Positions 42,438 to 53,459 of a stretch of 64,000 bases of DNA are shown here, piece after piece. Numbering within the stretch: position 1 is the stretch's first letter; every line of letters begins with the position of its first letter. Source of the DNA: Leguminivora glycinivorella (lineage: Eukaryota; Arthropoda; Insecta; Lepidoptera; Tortricidae); contig NC_062996.1 in the NCBI RefSeq assembly GCF_023078275.1, positions 9,548,001 to 9,612,000 on the forward strand, read 5' to 3'. The position numbers and the translations under genes were made by a program. A model generated the notes under the pieces. It saw only the letters and a program-made list of their open reading frames with translations. It did no database searches and was not told the DNA's origin.

Positions 42438-43197
42438 AATAAATTAATAGTTTAAAAAACACTATAAAACACGCTTTTATAAATGCACGTTAAAGCCAAA
42501 AATAAATTATGGATCGTTCAAGTTGTCTCTATTTGTGAGCTGAAGTTTAAAAACTATGTGCTTTTAATTATAATATTTGATTGTAATAAGCGTGGGGCGC
42601 TGGAACAGGAAAGACTTTTTGTATAACTTGCTGATAAATCAAATTATGCTATGTTACGGGAAGGAGGTTACACAGATTGACGCGCTAACTGGAGTTGCAG
42701 CATGACTAGTAGGTTCTACATTAAACAGTCAAATCAATTAAAAGTCAGTGTTCAAAGTAGGTACCAGTTTGTAGAACTCAGACAAAATATGCGCTAGTAG
42801 CGAGGAGAGTCGACAGTCACTGACAGTTAGAACGCCGCTTTTTTCCGGTAACCAAAGTACAAAAGGGGAAAGTGTCTACAGTGACAGGATGCAGAGTTCT
42901 TGTTCGTGGACGAGATATCTTTGGTTCTCTTTGGTAACCCTTAGGCGGCATATGTAAACGTTATGTTCTTATGCAACTTCATTCGCCAGGAAGTTCGGAT
43001 TAGTATTTGTTTACAAGAAAGTCTTTCCTGTTCCAGCGCCCCACGCTTTTACAATCAAATATTATAATTAAAAGCACATAGTTTTTAAACTTCAGCTCAC
43101 AAATAGAGACAACTTGAACGATCCATAATTTATTTTTGGCTTTAACGTGCATTTATAAAAGCGTGTTTTATAGTGTTTTTTAAACTATTAATTTATT
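42438..43197. repeat. Long inverted repeat, arms of about 180 bp, spacer 399 bp
   Basis: The left arm 42438-42618 is the reverse complement of 43018-43197 with essentially one one-base length difference (GTAATAAGCG against GTAAAAGCG). Arm ends are AATAAATTAATAG and GAACAGGAAAGACTTT. The spacer is not self-complementary. No target duplication is evident. Confidence 0.95.
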
Positions 43198-43559
43198 TTA
43201 TACTTTTTAGTCATTAATAATGAAATACTTTTAACATTTATACATAAATTTATTTCAAGTAGGCGGATTTTACATGCCATTTGTGGCTTAACGTGTACTT
43301 ATTGCTAATTGCTACTTAATAATAACTAGCGGCTACCTTCTTATTACGGTATAATCATAAAAATGTTTATACCTAGTAAGTTATCCGTAAAAGATAGACA
43401 ATATAGACATGTGCCATCGCGGACTTTTTGAAGACATTAGAGAGACATACTTTCGCCATACATTGTTTTGAAGCTCTCAGCTAGTGGGATTTTGTTTGAC
43501 TCGATTAGAAAATATTGTCACATTTCAACTAATTCAAACAAAATTTAAGTATTTCTTTT
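43198..43559. other. AT-rich spacer
   Basis: No feature recognised between the inverted repeat and the minisatellite. Confidence 0.4.
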
Positions 43560-46125
43560 TTGCCGAGCCCCCCTTTATTTGCTCTTAAGGGTCACAGGAA
43601 AACCATTACCCAACTTATTTTAAATACAACGTTGATCTTTCTTTTATGCGGAGGCTTCGCCCCCCGAGCCCCCCTTTTTTTGCTCTTAAAGGTCACAAGA
43701 AAACGCTAACCCAACTTATTCTAAATACTACGTTGATCTTTCTTAAGGGTAACAAGAAAACCCTAACCCAACTTATTTTAAATACTACGTTAATCTTTTT
43801 TTATGCGGGGGGCTTCGCCCCCCGAGCCCCCCTTTGTTTGCTCTTAAAGGTCACAAGAAAACGCTAACCCAACTTATCTTAAATACTACTTTGGTCTTTT
43901 TTTCATGCGGGGGGCTTCGCCCCCCGAGCCCCCCTTTGTTTGCTCTTAAAGGTCACAAGAAAACGCTAACCCAACTTATTTTAAATACAACGTTGATCTT
44001 TCTTTTATGCGGGGGGCTTCGCCCCCCGAGCCCCCCTTTTCGTTACTCTTAAGGGTAACAAGAAAACCCTAACCCAACTTATTTTAAATACAACGATTAT
44101 CTTTCTTTTATGCGGGGGCTTCGCCCCCCGAGCCCCCCTTTGTTTGCTCTTAATGGTCACAAGAAAACGCTAACCCAACTTATCTTAAATACTACGTTGA
44201 TCTTTCTTTCATGCGGGGGGCTTCGCCCCCCGAGCCCCCCTTTGTTTGCTCTTAAAGGTCACAAGAAAACGCTAACCCAACTTATCTTAAATACTACGTT
44301 GTTCTTTCTTTCATGCAGGGGGCTTCGCCCCCCGAGCTCCCCTTTGTTTGCTCTGAAAGGTCACAAGAAAACGCTAACCCAACTTATTCTAAATACTACG
44401 TTGATCTTTCTTTCATGCGGGGGCTTCGCCCCCCGAGCCCCCCTTTTCGTTACTCTTAAGGGTAACAAGAAAACCCTAACCCAACTTATTTTAAATACAA
44501 CGATTATCTTTCTTTTATGCGGGGGGCTTCGCCCCCCGAGCCCCCCTTTGTTTGCTCTTAATGGTCACAAGAAAACGCTAACCCAACTTATCTTAAATAC
44601 TACGTTGATCTTTCTTTCATGCGGGGGGCTTTGCCCCCCGAGCCCCCCTTTGTTTGCTCTTAAAGGTCACAAGAAAACGCTAACCCAACTTATCTTAAAT
44701 ACTACGTTGTTCTTTCTTTCATGCAGGGGGCTTCGCCCCCCGAGCCCCCCTTTGTTTGCTCTGAAAGGTCACAAGAAAACGCTAACCCAACTTATTTTAA
44801 ATACTACGTTAATCTTTCTTTTATGCGGGGGGCTTCGCCCTCCGAGCCCCCCTTTTCGTTACTCTTAAGGGTAACAAGAAAAACCTAACCCAACTTATTT
44901 TAAATACAACGTTTATCTTTCTTTTATGCGGGGGGCTTCGCCCCCCGAGCCCCCCTTTGTTTGCTCTTAAAGGTCACAAGAAAACGCTAACCCAACTTAT
45001 CTTAAATACTACGTTGTTCTTTCTTTCATGCAGGGGCTTCGCCCCCGAGCCCCCTTTGTTTGCTCTGAAAGGTCACAAGAAAACGCTAACCCAACTTATT
45101 CTAAATACTACGTTGTTCTTTCTTTCATGCGGGGGCTTCGCCCCCGAGCCCCCTTTGTTTGCTCTTAAAGGTCACAAGAAAACGCTAACCCAACTTATTC
45201 TAAATACTACGTTTTCTTTCTTTCATGCGGGGGCTTCGCCCCCCGAGCCCCCCTTTGTTTGCTCTGAAAGGTCACAAGAAAACGCTAACCCAACTTATTT
45301 TAAATACTACGTTAATCTTTCTTTTATGCGGGGGGCTTCGCCCCCCGAGCCCCCTTTTTCGTTGCTCTTAAGGGTAACAAGAAAACCCTAACCCAACTTA
45401 TTTTAAATACAACGTTTATCTTTATTTTATGCGGGGGCTTCGCCCCCCGAGCCCCCCTTTGTTTGCTCTTAAAGGTCACAAGAAAACGCTTACCCAACTT
45501 ATCTTAAATACTACGTTGATCTTTCTTTCATGCGGGGGGCTTCGCCCCTCGAGCCCTCCTTTGTTTGCTCTTAAAGGTCACAAGAAAACGCTAACCCAAC
45601 TTATTCTAAATACTACGTTGATCTTTCTTTCATGCGGGGGGCTTCACCCCCCGAGCCCCCCTTTTCTTTACCCTTAAGGATCACAAGAAAACCTTAACTC
45701 AACTTATTCTAAATACTACGTTGTTCTTTCTTTCATGCGGGGGCTTCGCCCCCGAGCCCCCCTTTGTTTGCTCTGAAAGGTCACAAGAAAACGCTAACCC
45801 AACTTATTTTAAATACAACGTTTATCTTTCTTTTATGCGGGGCGCTTCGCCCCCCTTTGTTTGCTCTTAAAGGTCACAAGAAAACGCTAACCCAACTTAT
45901 CTTAAATACTACGTTGATCTTTCTTTCATGCGGGGGCTTCGCCCCCTAGCCCCCTTTTCTTTACTCTTAAGGATCACAAGAAAACCTTAACCCAACTTAT
46001 TTTAAATACAACGTTGATCTTTCTTTTATGCGGGGGCTTCGCCCCCGAGCCCCTTTGTTTGCTCTGAAAGGTCACAAGAAAACGCTAACCCAACTTATTT
46101 TAAATACTACGTTGCTCTTTCTTTC
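43560..46125. repeat. 100-bp minisatellite, about 25 units, with higher-order structure
   Basis: Each unit has GGGGGCTTCGCCCCC (a strong hairpin), GAGCCCCCC, a CTCTTAAAGGTCACAAG segment and CCCAACTTATTTTAAATAC. Variant units with GTTACTCTTAAGGGTAACAAG recur near 44034, 44452, 44852 and 45357, so blocks of four (then five) units repeat; 44034-44440 and 44452-44850 are nearly the same. Long stop-free frames arise from the repetition and should not be taken as proteins. Confidence 0.95.
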
Positions 46126-46627
46126 ATGCTTCCCCCCTCGAGCCCCCCCCCCTTTTTTTCTGTTCTTATCTTCCGGCACCATCATCAGGCCTTGAAACCT
46201 AATCGTAGTCATAGTTCATTACAAGACTTTTCTAAGAAGCCCAAAAACAGCTATGATACGATGTTCCATCATGTAGTTCCAGTTCATATCTTCCGGCTCC
46301 ATCATCAGACCTTGAAACCTAATCGTAGTCAAAGTTCATTACAAGACTTTTCTAAGAAGCCTAAAAACAGCTATGATACGATGTTCCATCATGTAGTTCC
46401 AGTTCATATCTTCCGGCTCCATCATCAGACCTTGAAACCTAATCGTAGTCAAAGTTCATTACAAGACTTTTCTAAGAAGCCCAAAAACAGCTATGATACG
46501 ATGTTCCATCATGTAGTTCCAGTTCATATCTTCCGGCTCTATCATCAGACCCTGAAACCTAATTGTTGTCAAAGTTCATTACAAGACTTTCCTAAGAAGC
46601 CCAAAAACAGCTATGATACGATGTTCC
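46126..46627. repeat. 120-bp tandem array 2, left part, four units
   Basis: Core GGCTCCATCATCAGACCTTG, with GTCAAAGTTCATTACAAGAC and AACAGCTATGATACGATG. It follows the 100-bp array directly and is cut by the copia element. It continues at 51379-51665. Confidence 0.95.
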
Positions 46628-46842
46628 TGTTAGAACCTACGTAAGTTTATTAACTATGAAGTTCGTATGTGCACCATTATAAACTCTACTGGTTGAATAG
46701 AATCGTCTTCTAGACAATGTCACATTATGTAAACATGTCAGTTTGGTTCAGTTCGTTTGCCTGTGCGGTCGGCCGGCCGCACAAATATACATTGGAAAAC
46801 TATCTAGTATTTTATTTACTGTGTCCACGGATATTTCCAACT
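46628..46842 (+). repeat. 5' LTR of the copia element
   Basis: Identical to 51164-51378. If the last T is part of the target, the duplication would be 6 bp (TGTTCC). Confidence 0.9.
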
Positions 46843-46951
46843 TGGTAGCAGATCATGCAGTAAATTTTCTACGATAGCAATAAGTTTCCGAAGTGTTCGC
46901 GTGAAATTTCATCAAATTATTTTTCAAAAATTTTCGCAACAAAAACAAAAG

Positions 46952-49900
46952 ATGGCATCTGCCAGTCAGAATGTTTTCATCGAAAAACTGTCTGGAATAC
47001 AGAATTATTCATCTTGGAAGTTTATGATGCGGATGGTGCTTATCCACGATGATCTTTGGGAGTGTATAAGCACGCCTGAAAATAAAAATGAAGACGCGAA
47101 GAAGCAGGAGAAGGCGCTCGCGAAAATCGCCTTAAACGTACAGCCTTGTGTGTTTCCACAAATTAGAAATGCCAAGACGGCTCGCGAAGCGTGGAGCAAC
47201 CTGCAAAAGGCATACGAGGACCGAGGCTTGTCACGACGGCTCGGACTGCTACGCACATTGTTCGCCATCAAACTGAGCGAATGTGGTAGCATGGAGGTTT
47301 ACGTCAACAAGGTCATGGATATATCGCAACAGCTGAGCGACATCGGGAAGGCATTGGAAGATGACTTCGTGGCCGTGATTCTACTCAGTGGCTTGACAAG
47401 CGATTACGACCCGTTGATAATGGCTCTAGAAAATTCGAACACGTCACTGTCAAGCGAAAATGTCAAAGCCAAATTGCTTCTAGAAAATTCGAGACGCAAT
47501 GAGAAAAATGAAGATGCTACGGCTTTTGCAACTCGGAAAGCACGCAACCCAATTAAATGCTTCAGATGCAAAAAGAGTGGACATACCAAGAAGGATTGTC
47601 CAGAAAACTCTGACGGCAAGAAGAGTGGCATGAAAAGCCAGACGATGCTTACTGCATTGGCCGCAGGAGCCAACCGTGACGTGTGGTACGTCGACAGTGG
47701 TGCGGCACAGCATTTCTGCAACGATCGCAGCTTTTTATCAGATTTTACTACTGATAAACCAAAGAAGGTATACATCGCGAATGGTGAAGCCTTATTGACA
47801 GCTGGGAAAGGAACTGCTAAAGCTTTGTTAAAGGACAATAGTGTGAGATCTATAAGTAATGTATACTTAGTACCTAAATTGTCTGCTAATTTATTATCTG
47901 TTAGTGCTATGGATAGGAAAGGTTACGAAATTGTGTTTCGTTCTGGCGTGTGTAAAGTTTACGACAAAGGGCAGGTTTTAGCTACAGCTACCCTAAGAGA
48001 TGGTATTTATCAACTCGATGCCATCGAAACTCTTTCGGCTTTGTGTAGCGAGCCATCTTCGCAGGCTATGCCTTTGTCTTTAGGTACAGGTGACAGCGTA
48101 GCGGTGCCGGCACGTTCTGTTGCTGAGAGCGTGAAGCAAGCGCCACAGATCCCTGCTACTGGAAGCCAGTCAACACAACAAGTTTGGCATCGACGTCTAT
48201 CTCATCTGAACGCCCGCAGTATGGAGTTACTGAGAAAAGGTATGGTCACTGGTATTTCTTATGACAACAATAATTTTGAGTCGTGTGTTTCCTGTATTTT
48301 AGGTAAACAGACTAAGTTGCCATTTCCGAAGAAATCTGAGACCAGGGCTAAGGAAATCCTTGGGTTAGTTCACAGTGACGTCATGGGACCACTACCGTGT
48401 CCGTCCATAGGTGGGAAAAGATATTTCCTGTTGTTCATTGATGACTTGTCAAGAAAAACATTTGTTTATTTTCTTAGGCGGAAGGATGAGGTTTTTGAGA
48501 TGTTTAAAGAATTCAAAGCTCTCGTGGAAAACCAAACCAATAAGAAAATAAAACTTCTTCGTAGTGACAATGGTGGTGAATATGTCAATTCTAAATTTCA
48601 GAAGTTCCTGAAGGCGCATGGAATTCGACATCAGACCACGGTTCCAAGGTCATCAGCTCAGAACGGAGTCGCGGAGCGCGCGATAAGAAGCGTTACGGAG
48701 AAAGCCAGGTGCATGCTTCAGGAAGGAGGCTTGAAAAAGGAATTCTGGGCAGAAGCGGTTAACACCGCCGTCTACCTTAAGAATCGCTCTCCGACTAAGG
48801 CTGTGATGGGCAGTACACCAGAAGAAAAGTGGTCAGGTAAAAAGGAGAATCTTAGCTACCTGCGCATTTTTGGCTGTCAAGCTTATGCCCTTCAGCACAA
48901 ACGGGACAAACTGGATCCCAAAAGTAAGATGTATATTTTTGCCGGATACTGTGACGACACAAAAGGTTACAGACTGATAGATCCGGAGAACCCGAAGACT
49001 GTCATAAAAGCTAGAAACGTGATTTTTCTAGCACATGCTTTTTGGAATGACATTTCATCGGATGAGTATGACAGTTCACGTTACACTCAGATTAGTTTGA
49101 CGAACAATGTAACTGTCGCTGATAATACTCAGGTGCAACCCGCTTTACCCGTTTTACCCCAAGAGCCCACAGAAATATCTGATGAAAACACTCAAGATAA
49201 CAGCGTCATTACAACAGATGATTCTGAGAGCAGCAGTGAGACCCCAGATGACCCTGCGGATGAGACATATGTCCCAGGAGATTCAACACTGGAAGACTTT
49301 GAAAACTCTACGGATGGAACGAGTGAGTTTGAGTCTGCTAATATAGCAAACACTGTATGCAGTGACAACGGGGACCCTCTAACAGTTCGCGAGGCACTGA
49401 GTGGCCCGGATGCGAGTAAGTGGAAAGCTGCGATGGCAGAAGAGTATAAATCCTTCATCGATAACAAGTGTTGGACTCTGACTGACCGCGATGCGAAGCA
49501 ACGGCCTGTCAAATGCAAGTGGATCTTTAAAAGAAAGCTTGGCCTCGATGGGGAAATACTGAGATACAAAGCGCGCCTTGTTGCAAAAGGTTATACCCAG
49601 AAATACGGTATTGATTACGAGGAAACGTTTTCTCCTGTAGTAAGATATTCCACTATACGTACGTTACTAGCTTTAGCAACGGAACATAACATGAATATAG
49701 AGCATCTTGATGTAAAAACGGCGTTTTTGAATGGAGATTTAAAAGAAACCGTTTTTATGGAGCAGCCAGAAGGCTATAAGATTAAGGGCCAAGAAGATAA
49801 AGTTTACAAGTTGAATAAGGCCATATACGGACTGAAGCAAGCTTCGAAGTCTTGGTATGAGAAAATAAATGGCGTTTTGACAAACAAAATGAAGTTCAAA

Positions 49901-50908
49901 CGTTTATCTTCCGAACCTTGTGTTTATGTCAAGTCGAGCGGGAAATCTATGATTATAATTGCGCTCTATGTTGATGACATAATGTTGTTTTCTTCAGCTG
50001 ATTGCCGAGATACGGCTGGAATCAAAGAAGAATTAAAGAAGGCCTTTGAAATCAAAGACTTAGGGCCAGCTCATCACATTCTTGGAATGAGGCTTTGCAG
50101 ACAGAATGACGAGATTACTCTAGACCAGTCAAGCTATATTAAGAAGGTGCTAGAACGATTTCATATGTCGGATTGCAAACCTGCGCGAACACCTATGGAA
50201 ACAGGTCTGAAGCTCGTGAAATCTACAAAGAAAGATTGTACGCACGACTACAGAGGCCTGATAGGATGTCTAATGTACATAGCGGTATGTACGCGACCAG
50301 ATATTGCGCATGCTGTCAGCTCACTCAGCCAGTTCAACGACGCGTACGACGAGACTCACTGGAAGGCGGCGAAACGCATTCTTCGCTATCTGAAAGGTAC
50401 GCTTAATCATTGTTTAACTTTTCAGAAGTCAGGTTTAGACATCGTCGCATATGCTGATGCTGATTTTGCGTCAAATGAGATCGATCGCCGATCTTATACC
50501 GGTTTTGTGTTCAAAATCGGAAATTCTACTATCTCATGGGAGAGTAGGAGACAAAAGACAGTCGCTCTTTCAAGCACGGAGAGTGAGTACATGTGTCTGT
50601 CAGATGCTTGTAAAGAGGCTCTCTTTCTACGCAAGTTTCTGTTCGAAATTTACGGGGTACAGTATAGGATTACTTTGTTTAATGACAATCAGTCTGCACT
50701 GAAATTGTGTGCTAATTCTATGTACCACGCCAGAACGAAGCACATCGATGTACGGCATCACTTCATCAGGGAAATCGTTGAGGAAGGTACTGTCGTTTTG
50801 AAATACCTATCAACTGATGAAATGGTGGCCGATGTTTTAACGAAACCATTGGCAAAAGAAAAACATGATAAGTTTGTTAGTCATTTATTTGTATCATTAA
50901 ATAAGTGA
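46952..50908 (+). CDS. Copia gag-pol polyprotein, 1318 aa, intact
   Basis: The ATG at 46952 (AAAGATGGC) is preferred to the upstream in-frame GTG. Domains in order: gag with a copia-type N terminus, zinc knuckle C-F-R-C...G-H...C (about 203-216), aspartic protease D-S-G (about 248), GAG-pre-integrase H...H...C-x-x-C, integrase with D in H-S-D-V-M-G-P (about 474), D in R-S-D-N-G-G (about 538) and E in N-G-V-A-E-R (about 573), reverse transcriptase with Y-V-D-D (about 1006), and RNase H with A-D-A-D-F and S-T-E-S-E-Y. No stop or frameshift. All catalytic residues expected for the family are visible, so it may be capable of moving. A single frame for gag and pol is normal for copia-type elements. 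Confidence 0.95.
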   Translation: MASASQNVFIEKLSGIQNYSSWKFMMRMVLIHDDLWECISTPENKNEDAKKQEKALAKIALNVQPCVFPQIRNAKTAREAWSNLQKAYEDRGLSRRLGLLRTLFAIKLSECGSMEVYVNKVMDISQQLSDIGKALEDDFVAVILLSGLTSDYDPLIMALENSNTSLSSENVKAKLLLENSRRNEKNEDATAFATRKARNPIKCFRCKKSGHTKKDCPENSDGKKSGMKSQTMLTALAAGANRDVWYVDSGAAQHFCNDRSFLSDFTTDKPKKVYIANGEALLTAGKGTAKALLKDNSVRSISNVYLVPKLSANLLSVSAMDRKGYEIVFRSGVCKVYDKGQVLATATLRDGIYQLDAIETLSALCSEPSSQAMPLSLGTGDSVAVPARSVAESVKQAPQIPATGSQSTQQVWHRRLSHLNARSMELLRKGMVTGISYDNNNFESCVSCILGKQTKLPFPKKSETRAKEILGLVHSDVMGPLPCPSIGGKRYFLLFIDDLSRKTFVYFLRRKDEVFEMFKEFKALVENQTNKKIKLLRSDNGGEYVNSKFQKFLKAHGIRHQTTVPRSSAQNGVAERAIRSVTEKARCMLQEGGLKKEFWAEAVNTAVYLKNRSPTKAVMGSTPEEKWSGKKENLSYLRIFGCQAYALQHKRDKLDPKSKMYIFAGYCDDTKGYRLIDPENPKTVIKARNVIFLAHAFWNDISSDEYDSSRYTQISLTNNVTVADNTQVQPALPVLPQEPTEISDENTQDNSVITTDDSESSSETPDDPADETYVPGDSTLEDFENSTDGTSEFESANIANTVCSDNGDPLTVREALSGPDASKWKAAMAEEYKSFIDNKCWTLTDRDAKQRPVKCKWIFKRKLGLDGEILRYKARLVAKGYTQKYGIDYEETFSPVVRYSTIRTLLALATEHNMNIEHLDVKTAFLNGDLKETVFMEQPEGYKIKGQEDKVYKLNKAIYGLKQASKSWYEKINGVLTNKMKFKRLSSEPCVYVKSSGKSMIIIALYVDDIMLFSSADCRDTAGIKEELKKAFEIKDLGPAHHILGMRLCRQNDEITLDQSSYIKKVLERFHMSDCKPARTPMETGLKLVKSTKKDCTHDYRGLIGCLMYIAVCTRPDIAHAVSSLSQFNDAYDETHWKAAKRILRYLKGTLNHCLTFQKSGLDIVAYADADFASNEIDRRSYTGFVFKIGNSTISWESRRQKTVALSSTESEYMCLSDACKEALFLRKFLFEIYGVQYRITLFNDNQSALKLCANSMYHARTKHIDVRHHFIREIVEEGTVVLKYLSTDEMVADVLTKPLAKEKHDKFVSHLFVSLNK

Positions 50909-51163
50909 CTTGGCTCTAAGCAATATACTATATATTTGTGAAGGTATAGTTTGTTTTAGATCCGTTTCATGTATGTTTTGACTATTTGTAGTTTTATATG
51001 TTACGGATACTTTACGAAATTTACTGATACCTTTGCTATGCCTATTTTTGTGTTGTAGGTAATGTTTTGTTTTTAGACAGCGGATGTGTCTAATGTATTT
51101 GCTTAGATTACTATGTGTTTAATGTATGTGATGTACATGAGTTTATATTGGTTCAAGGGCCAA

Positions 51164-51378
51164 TGTTAGAACCTACGTAAGTTTATTAACTATGAAGTTC
51201 GTATGTGCACCATTATAAACTCTACTGGTTGAATAGAATCGTCTTCTAGACAATGTCACATTATGTAAACATGTCAGTTTGGTTCAGTTCGTTTGCCTGT
51301 GCGGTCGGCCGGCCGCACAAATATACATTGGAAAACTATCTAGTATTTTATTTACTGTGTCCACGGATATTTCCAACT
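51164..51378 (+). repeat. 3' LTR of the copia element
   Basis: Identical to the 5' LTR. The target duplication GTTCC follows at 51379. Confidence 0.9.
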
Positions 51379-51665
51379 GTTCCATCATGTAGTTCCAGTT
51401 CATATCTTCCGGCTCCATCATCAGACCTTGAAACCTAATCGTAGTCAAAGTTCATTACAAGACTTTTCTAAGAAACCCAAAAACAGCTATGATACGATGT
51501 TCCATCATGTAGTTCCAGTTCATATCTTTCGGCTTCATCATCAGACCTTGAAACCTAATTGTTGTCAAAGTTCATTACAAGACTTTCCTAATAAACCCAA
51601 AAACGGCTATGATACGATGTTCCATCATGTAGTTCCAGTTCATATCTTCCGACTCCATCATCAGA
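51379..51665. repeat. 120-bp tandem array 2, right part
   Basis: Two full units and a partial one continue the array after the copia element, ending at CATCATCAGAT. Confidence 0.9.
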
Positions 51666-52245
51666 TCAGCTCAACAGTACCATATTATTGTATTGTCATC
51701 GGAACTACATATAGCTGCCAATTTTCATTACGCTACGACTCCTGGAAGATGGTTAAATTAGCCTCCGCAGATTCCATTACATACATAGTTACATACACGA
51801 CGACCTAATAAAAGCGTGTTAAAAATACGTAGTCATCATACACTTTTAATACCCAAAATTTATGAATATTGTTTTTTTTCTATGTCAATTACAGAAGTCA
51901 ATCATTTATTGTGCTTCTTCATTTATTCTTAAATTTAAATAGTTTTTTATTATAACCAGGCTTTGAAGATAAAAAATTACTGAATAAATTAATAACTATT
52001 CCGTTATTATTGGTTTGATAATTCATGCGCTGACTTCCTTAGAAAGATCTAGAATATTTAAAGATTATTTACAATAAATATGTAGGCAATGACTTTATAT
52101 TTAAGATGTACTTGCTGAGAAATACTTTACGTCGATTTTTTAGGGACTGATTTCCATAAAATGTCATGCCTATGTAAAAAGAGTTTTCTCATTTGTTAGT
52201 ACATTTTTAGATATATTTGTCGAGTTTTTTTTAATTGTTGATTAT
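51666..52245. other. AT-rich spacer
   Basis: No gene or repeat family recognised. Confidence 0.4.
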
Positions 52246-52577
52246 TTAAAAATCGAAATAAGATGTCATATATTAAAGAAAAAATGACGAGCACCACCAG
52301 TGGTGAAGGCCGGATTCGAACCGGCGTCTTTTAGCAATCCGGGCCAAACGCCATCACCCCTAGGCCACCTCGCCACAGCGGAAGCCGTCGAAATTTCTCT
52401 TCTATATGTATCTGTATCTTTGTAAGACTAGGCGTCTTTGACCAACTCTAAGGGCAAGCAGTAGGTAGGGTGGTTTTGGCCCGGATTGCTAAAAGACGCC
52501 GGTTCGAATCCGGCCTTCACCACTGGTGGTGCTCGTCATTTTTTCTTTAATATATGACATCTTATTTCGATTTTTAA
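52246..52577. repeat. Inverted pair of tRNA-related repeats, arms about 100 bp
   Basis: 52246-52345 and 52478-52577 are near-perfect reverse complements, each holding the T arm CCGGTTCGAATCCGG and TTTTTTCTTTAATATATGAC. The full tRNA-like segment is on the minus strand (about 52299-52376); the plus-strand partner starts within it. Confidence 0.85.
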
Positions 52578-52600
52578 TTTATATATAGTAGTGTGACTAC

Positions 52601-53459
52601 CATAGCTGGGCATTAACTCGTTAATCCGTTAATCGTTAATTAACGAAGTTAACATTTCGATTAACGGATTAACTGTTAAGTTAACTTTAAAAAATGTTAA
52701 CGGATTCGTTAACTTCCGTTAAATTTCATCGAGTCCGTTAATCGTTAATCCAGCATCCCAAGCGACTCGCTGCGCCGCGAAAACCACGTTCTTACTGCTA
52801 CTGTAAAAGCCCGTAGTACGGCAAAACCTAGGATTTATCGGTAAAAGAAGATCCGTCGGTTATAAACAGTCTAAAGACCAATTGGCGACTTTGGATCACT
52901 TATTCGAGATCTTCTAAATCTTATTAGGCGTGCTAGATCGATCACTAACCTGGGAATAGAGTGCAATCATCAGGCATGACTGACAAATCGCGCAACCGAC
53001 GCATCGAGTTAAGAGTCCGGCGCGGGCCTTAGATTACTCTACCAAGTTATCGTGGCCCACAGCATCGAGTTGTCATCTCAAACCTCAATCTGAAGAACCG
53101 ACGCACCACGGTCGCGAATCGCGACCCCATGAATGACCCAATAAATAATTACCAATCCGAAGTAAAACCTAGGATTTAGCCAACCAACGGCGGTAAAAGC
53201 CCGAAGAGAGCGTAATTTCGGTTTTTTACCGATTGGCGTCACAGGTTTTAATGGTTTTTGGTGGATACTTAGTAAATAGAAATACATAATACCTACAGTG
53301 AAGTCCTATTTTTATAACGTGTTAACGGATTATCGATTAACTTTAACTTCCGTTAAATCTACCGAAATGTATCGCTTTAACGATTAACGAAGTTAACTTT
53401 TTAAGTAACGGATTAACGATTATCGAAGTTAACTATTTGATTAACGGTGCCCAGCTATG
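52601..53459. mobile_element. hAT-like non-autonomous element, 859 bp
   Basis: CATAGCTGGGCA and TGCCCAGCTATG are terminal inverted repeats. GTGACTAC flanks both sides (52593-52600 and 53460-53467), the 8-bp duplication of hAT elements. Subterminal regions are packed with GTTAACG and CGTTAAT words. No transposase frame. Confidence 0.9.

Larger units (their letters stand above)
46628..51378 (+). mobile_element. Complete Ty1/copia LTR retrotransposon, 4751 bp
   Basis: LTRs at 46628-46842 and 51164-51378 (215 bp) are identical by eye. GTTCC lies on both sides (46623-46627 and 51379-51383), a 5-bp target duplication. The LTR starts TGTTAG. A primer-binding site complementary to an internal initiator tRNA-Met segment (TTGGTAGCAGATCATG) follows the 5' LTR at 46842, and GGTTCAAGGGCCAA precedes the 3' LTR. 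It sits within the 120-bp array. Confidence 0.95.

Noticed and set aside
43646..45949. Long plus-strand reading frames with a repeated P-P-S-P-P-L-F-A-L motif
   Set aside because: They are read-through of the 100-bp minisatellite, change frame whenever a unit gains or loses a base, and lack a promoter or start context.
46126..46644. 172-codon frame over the second 120-bp array
   Set aside because: A 120-bp unit has no stop in one frame and is divisible by three, so a long frame is automatic.
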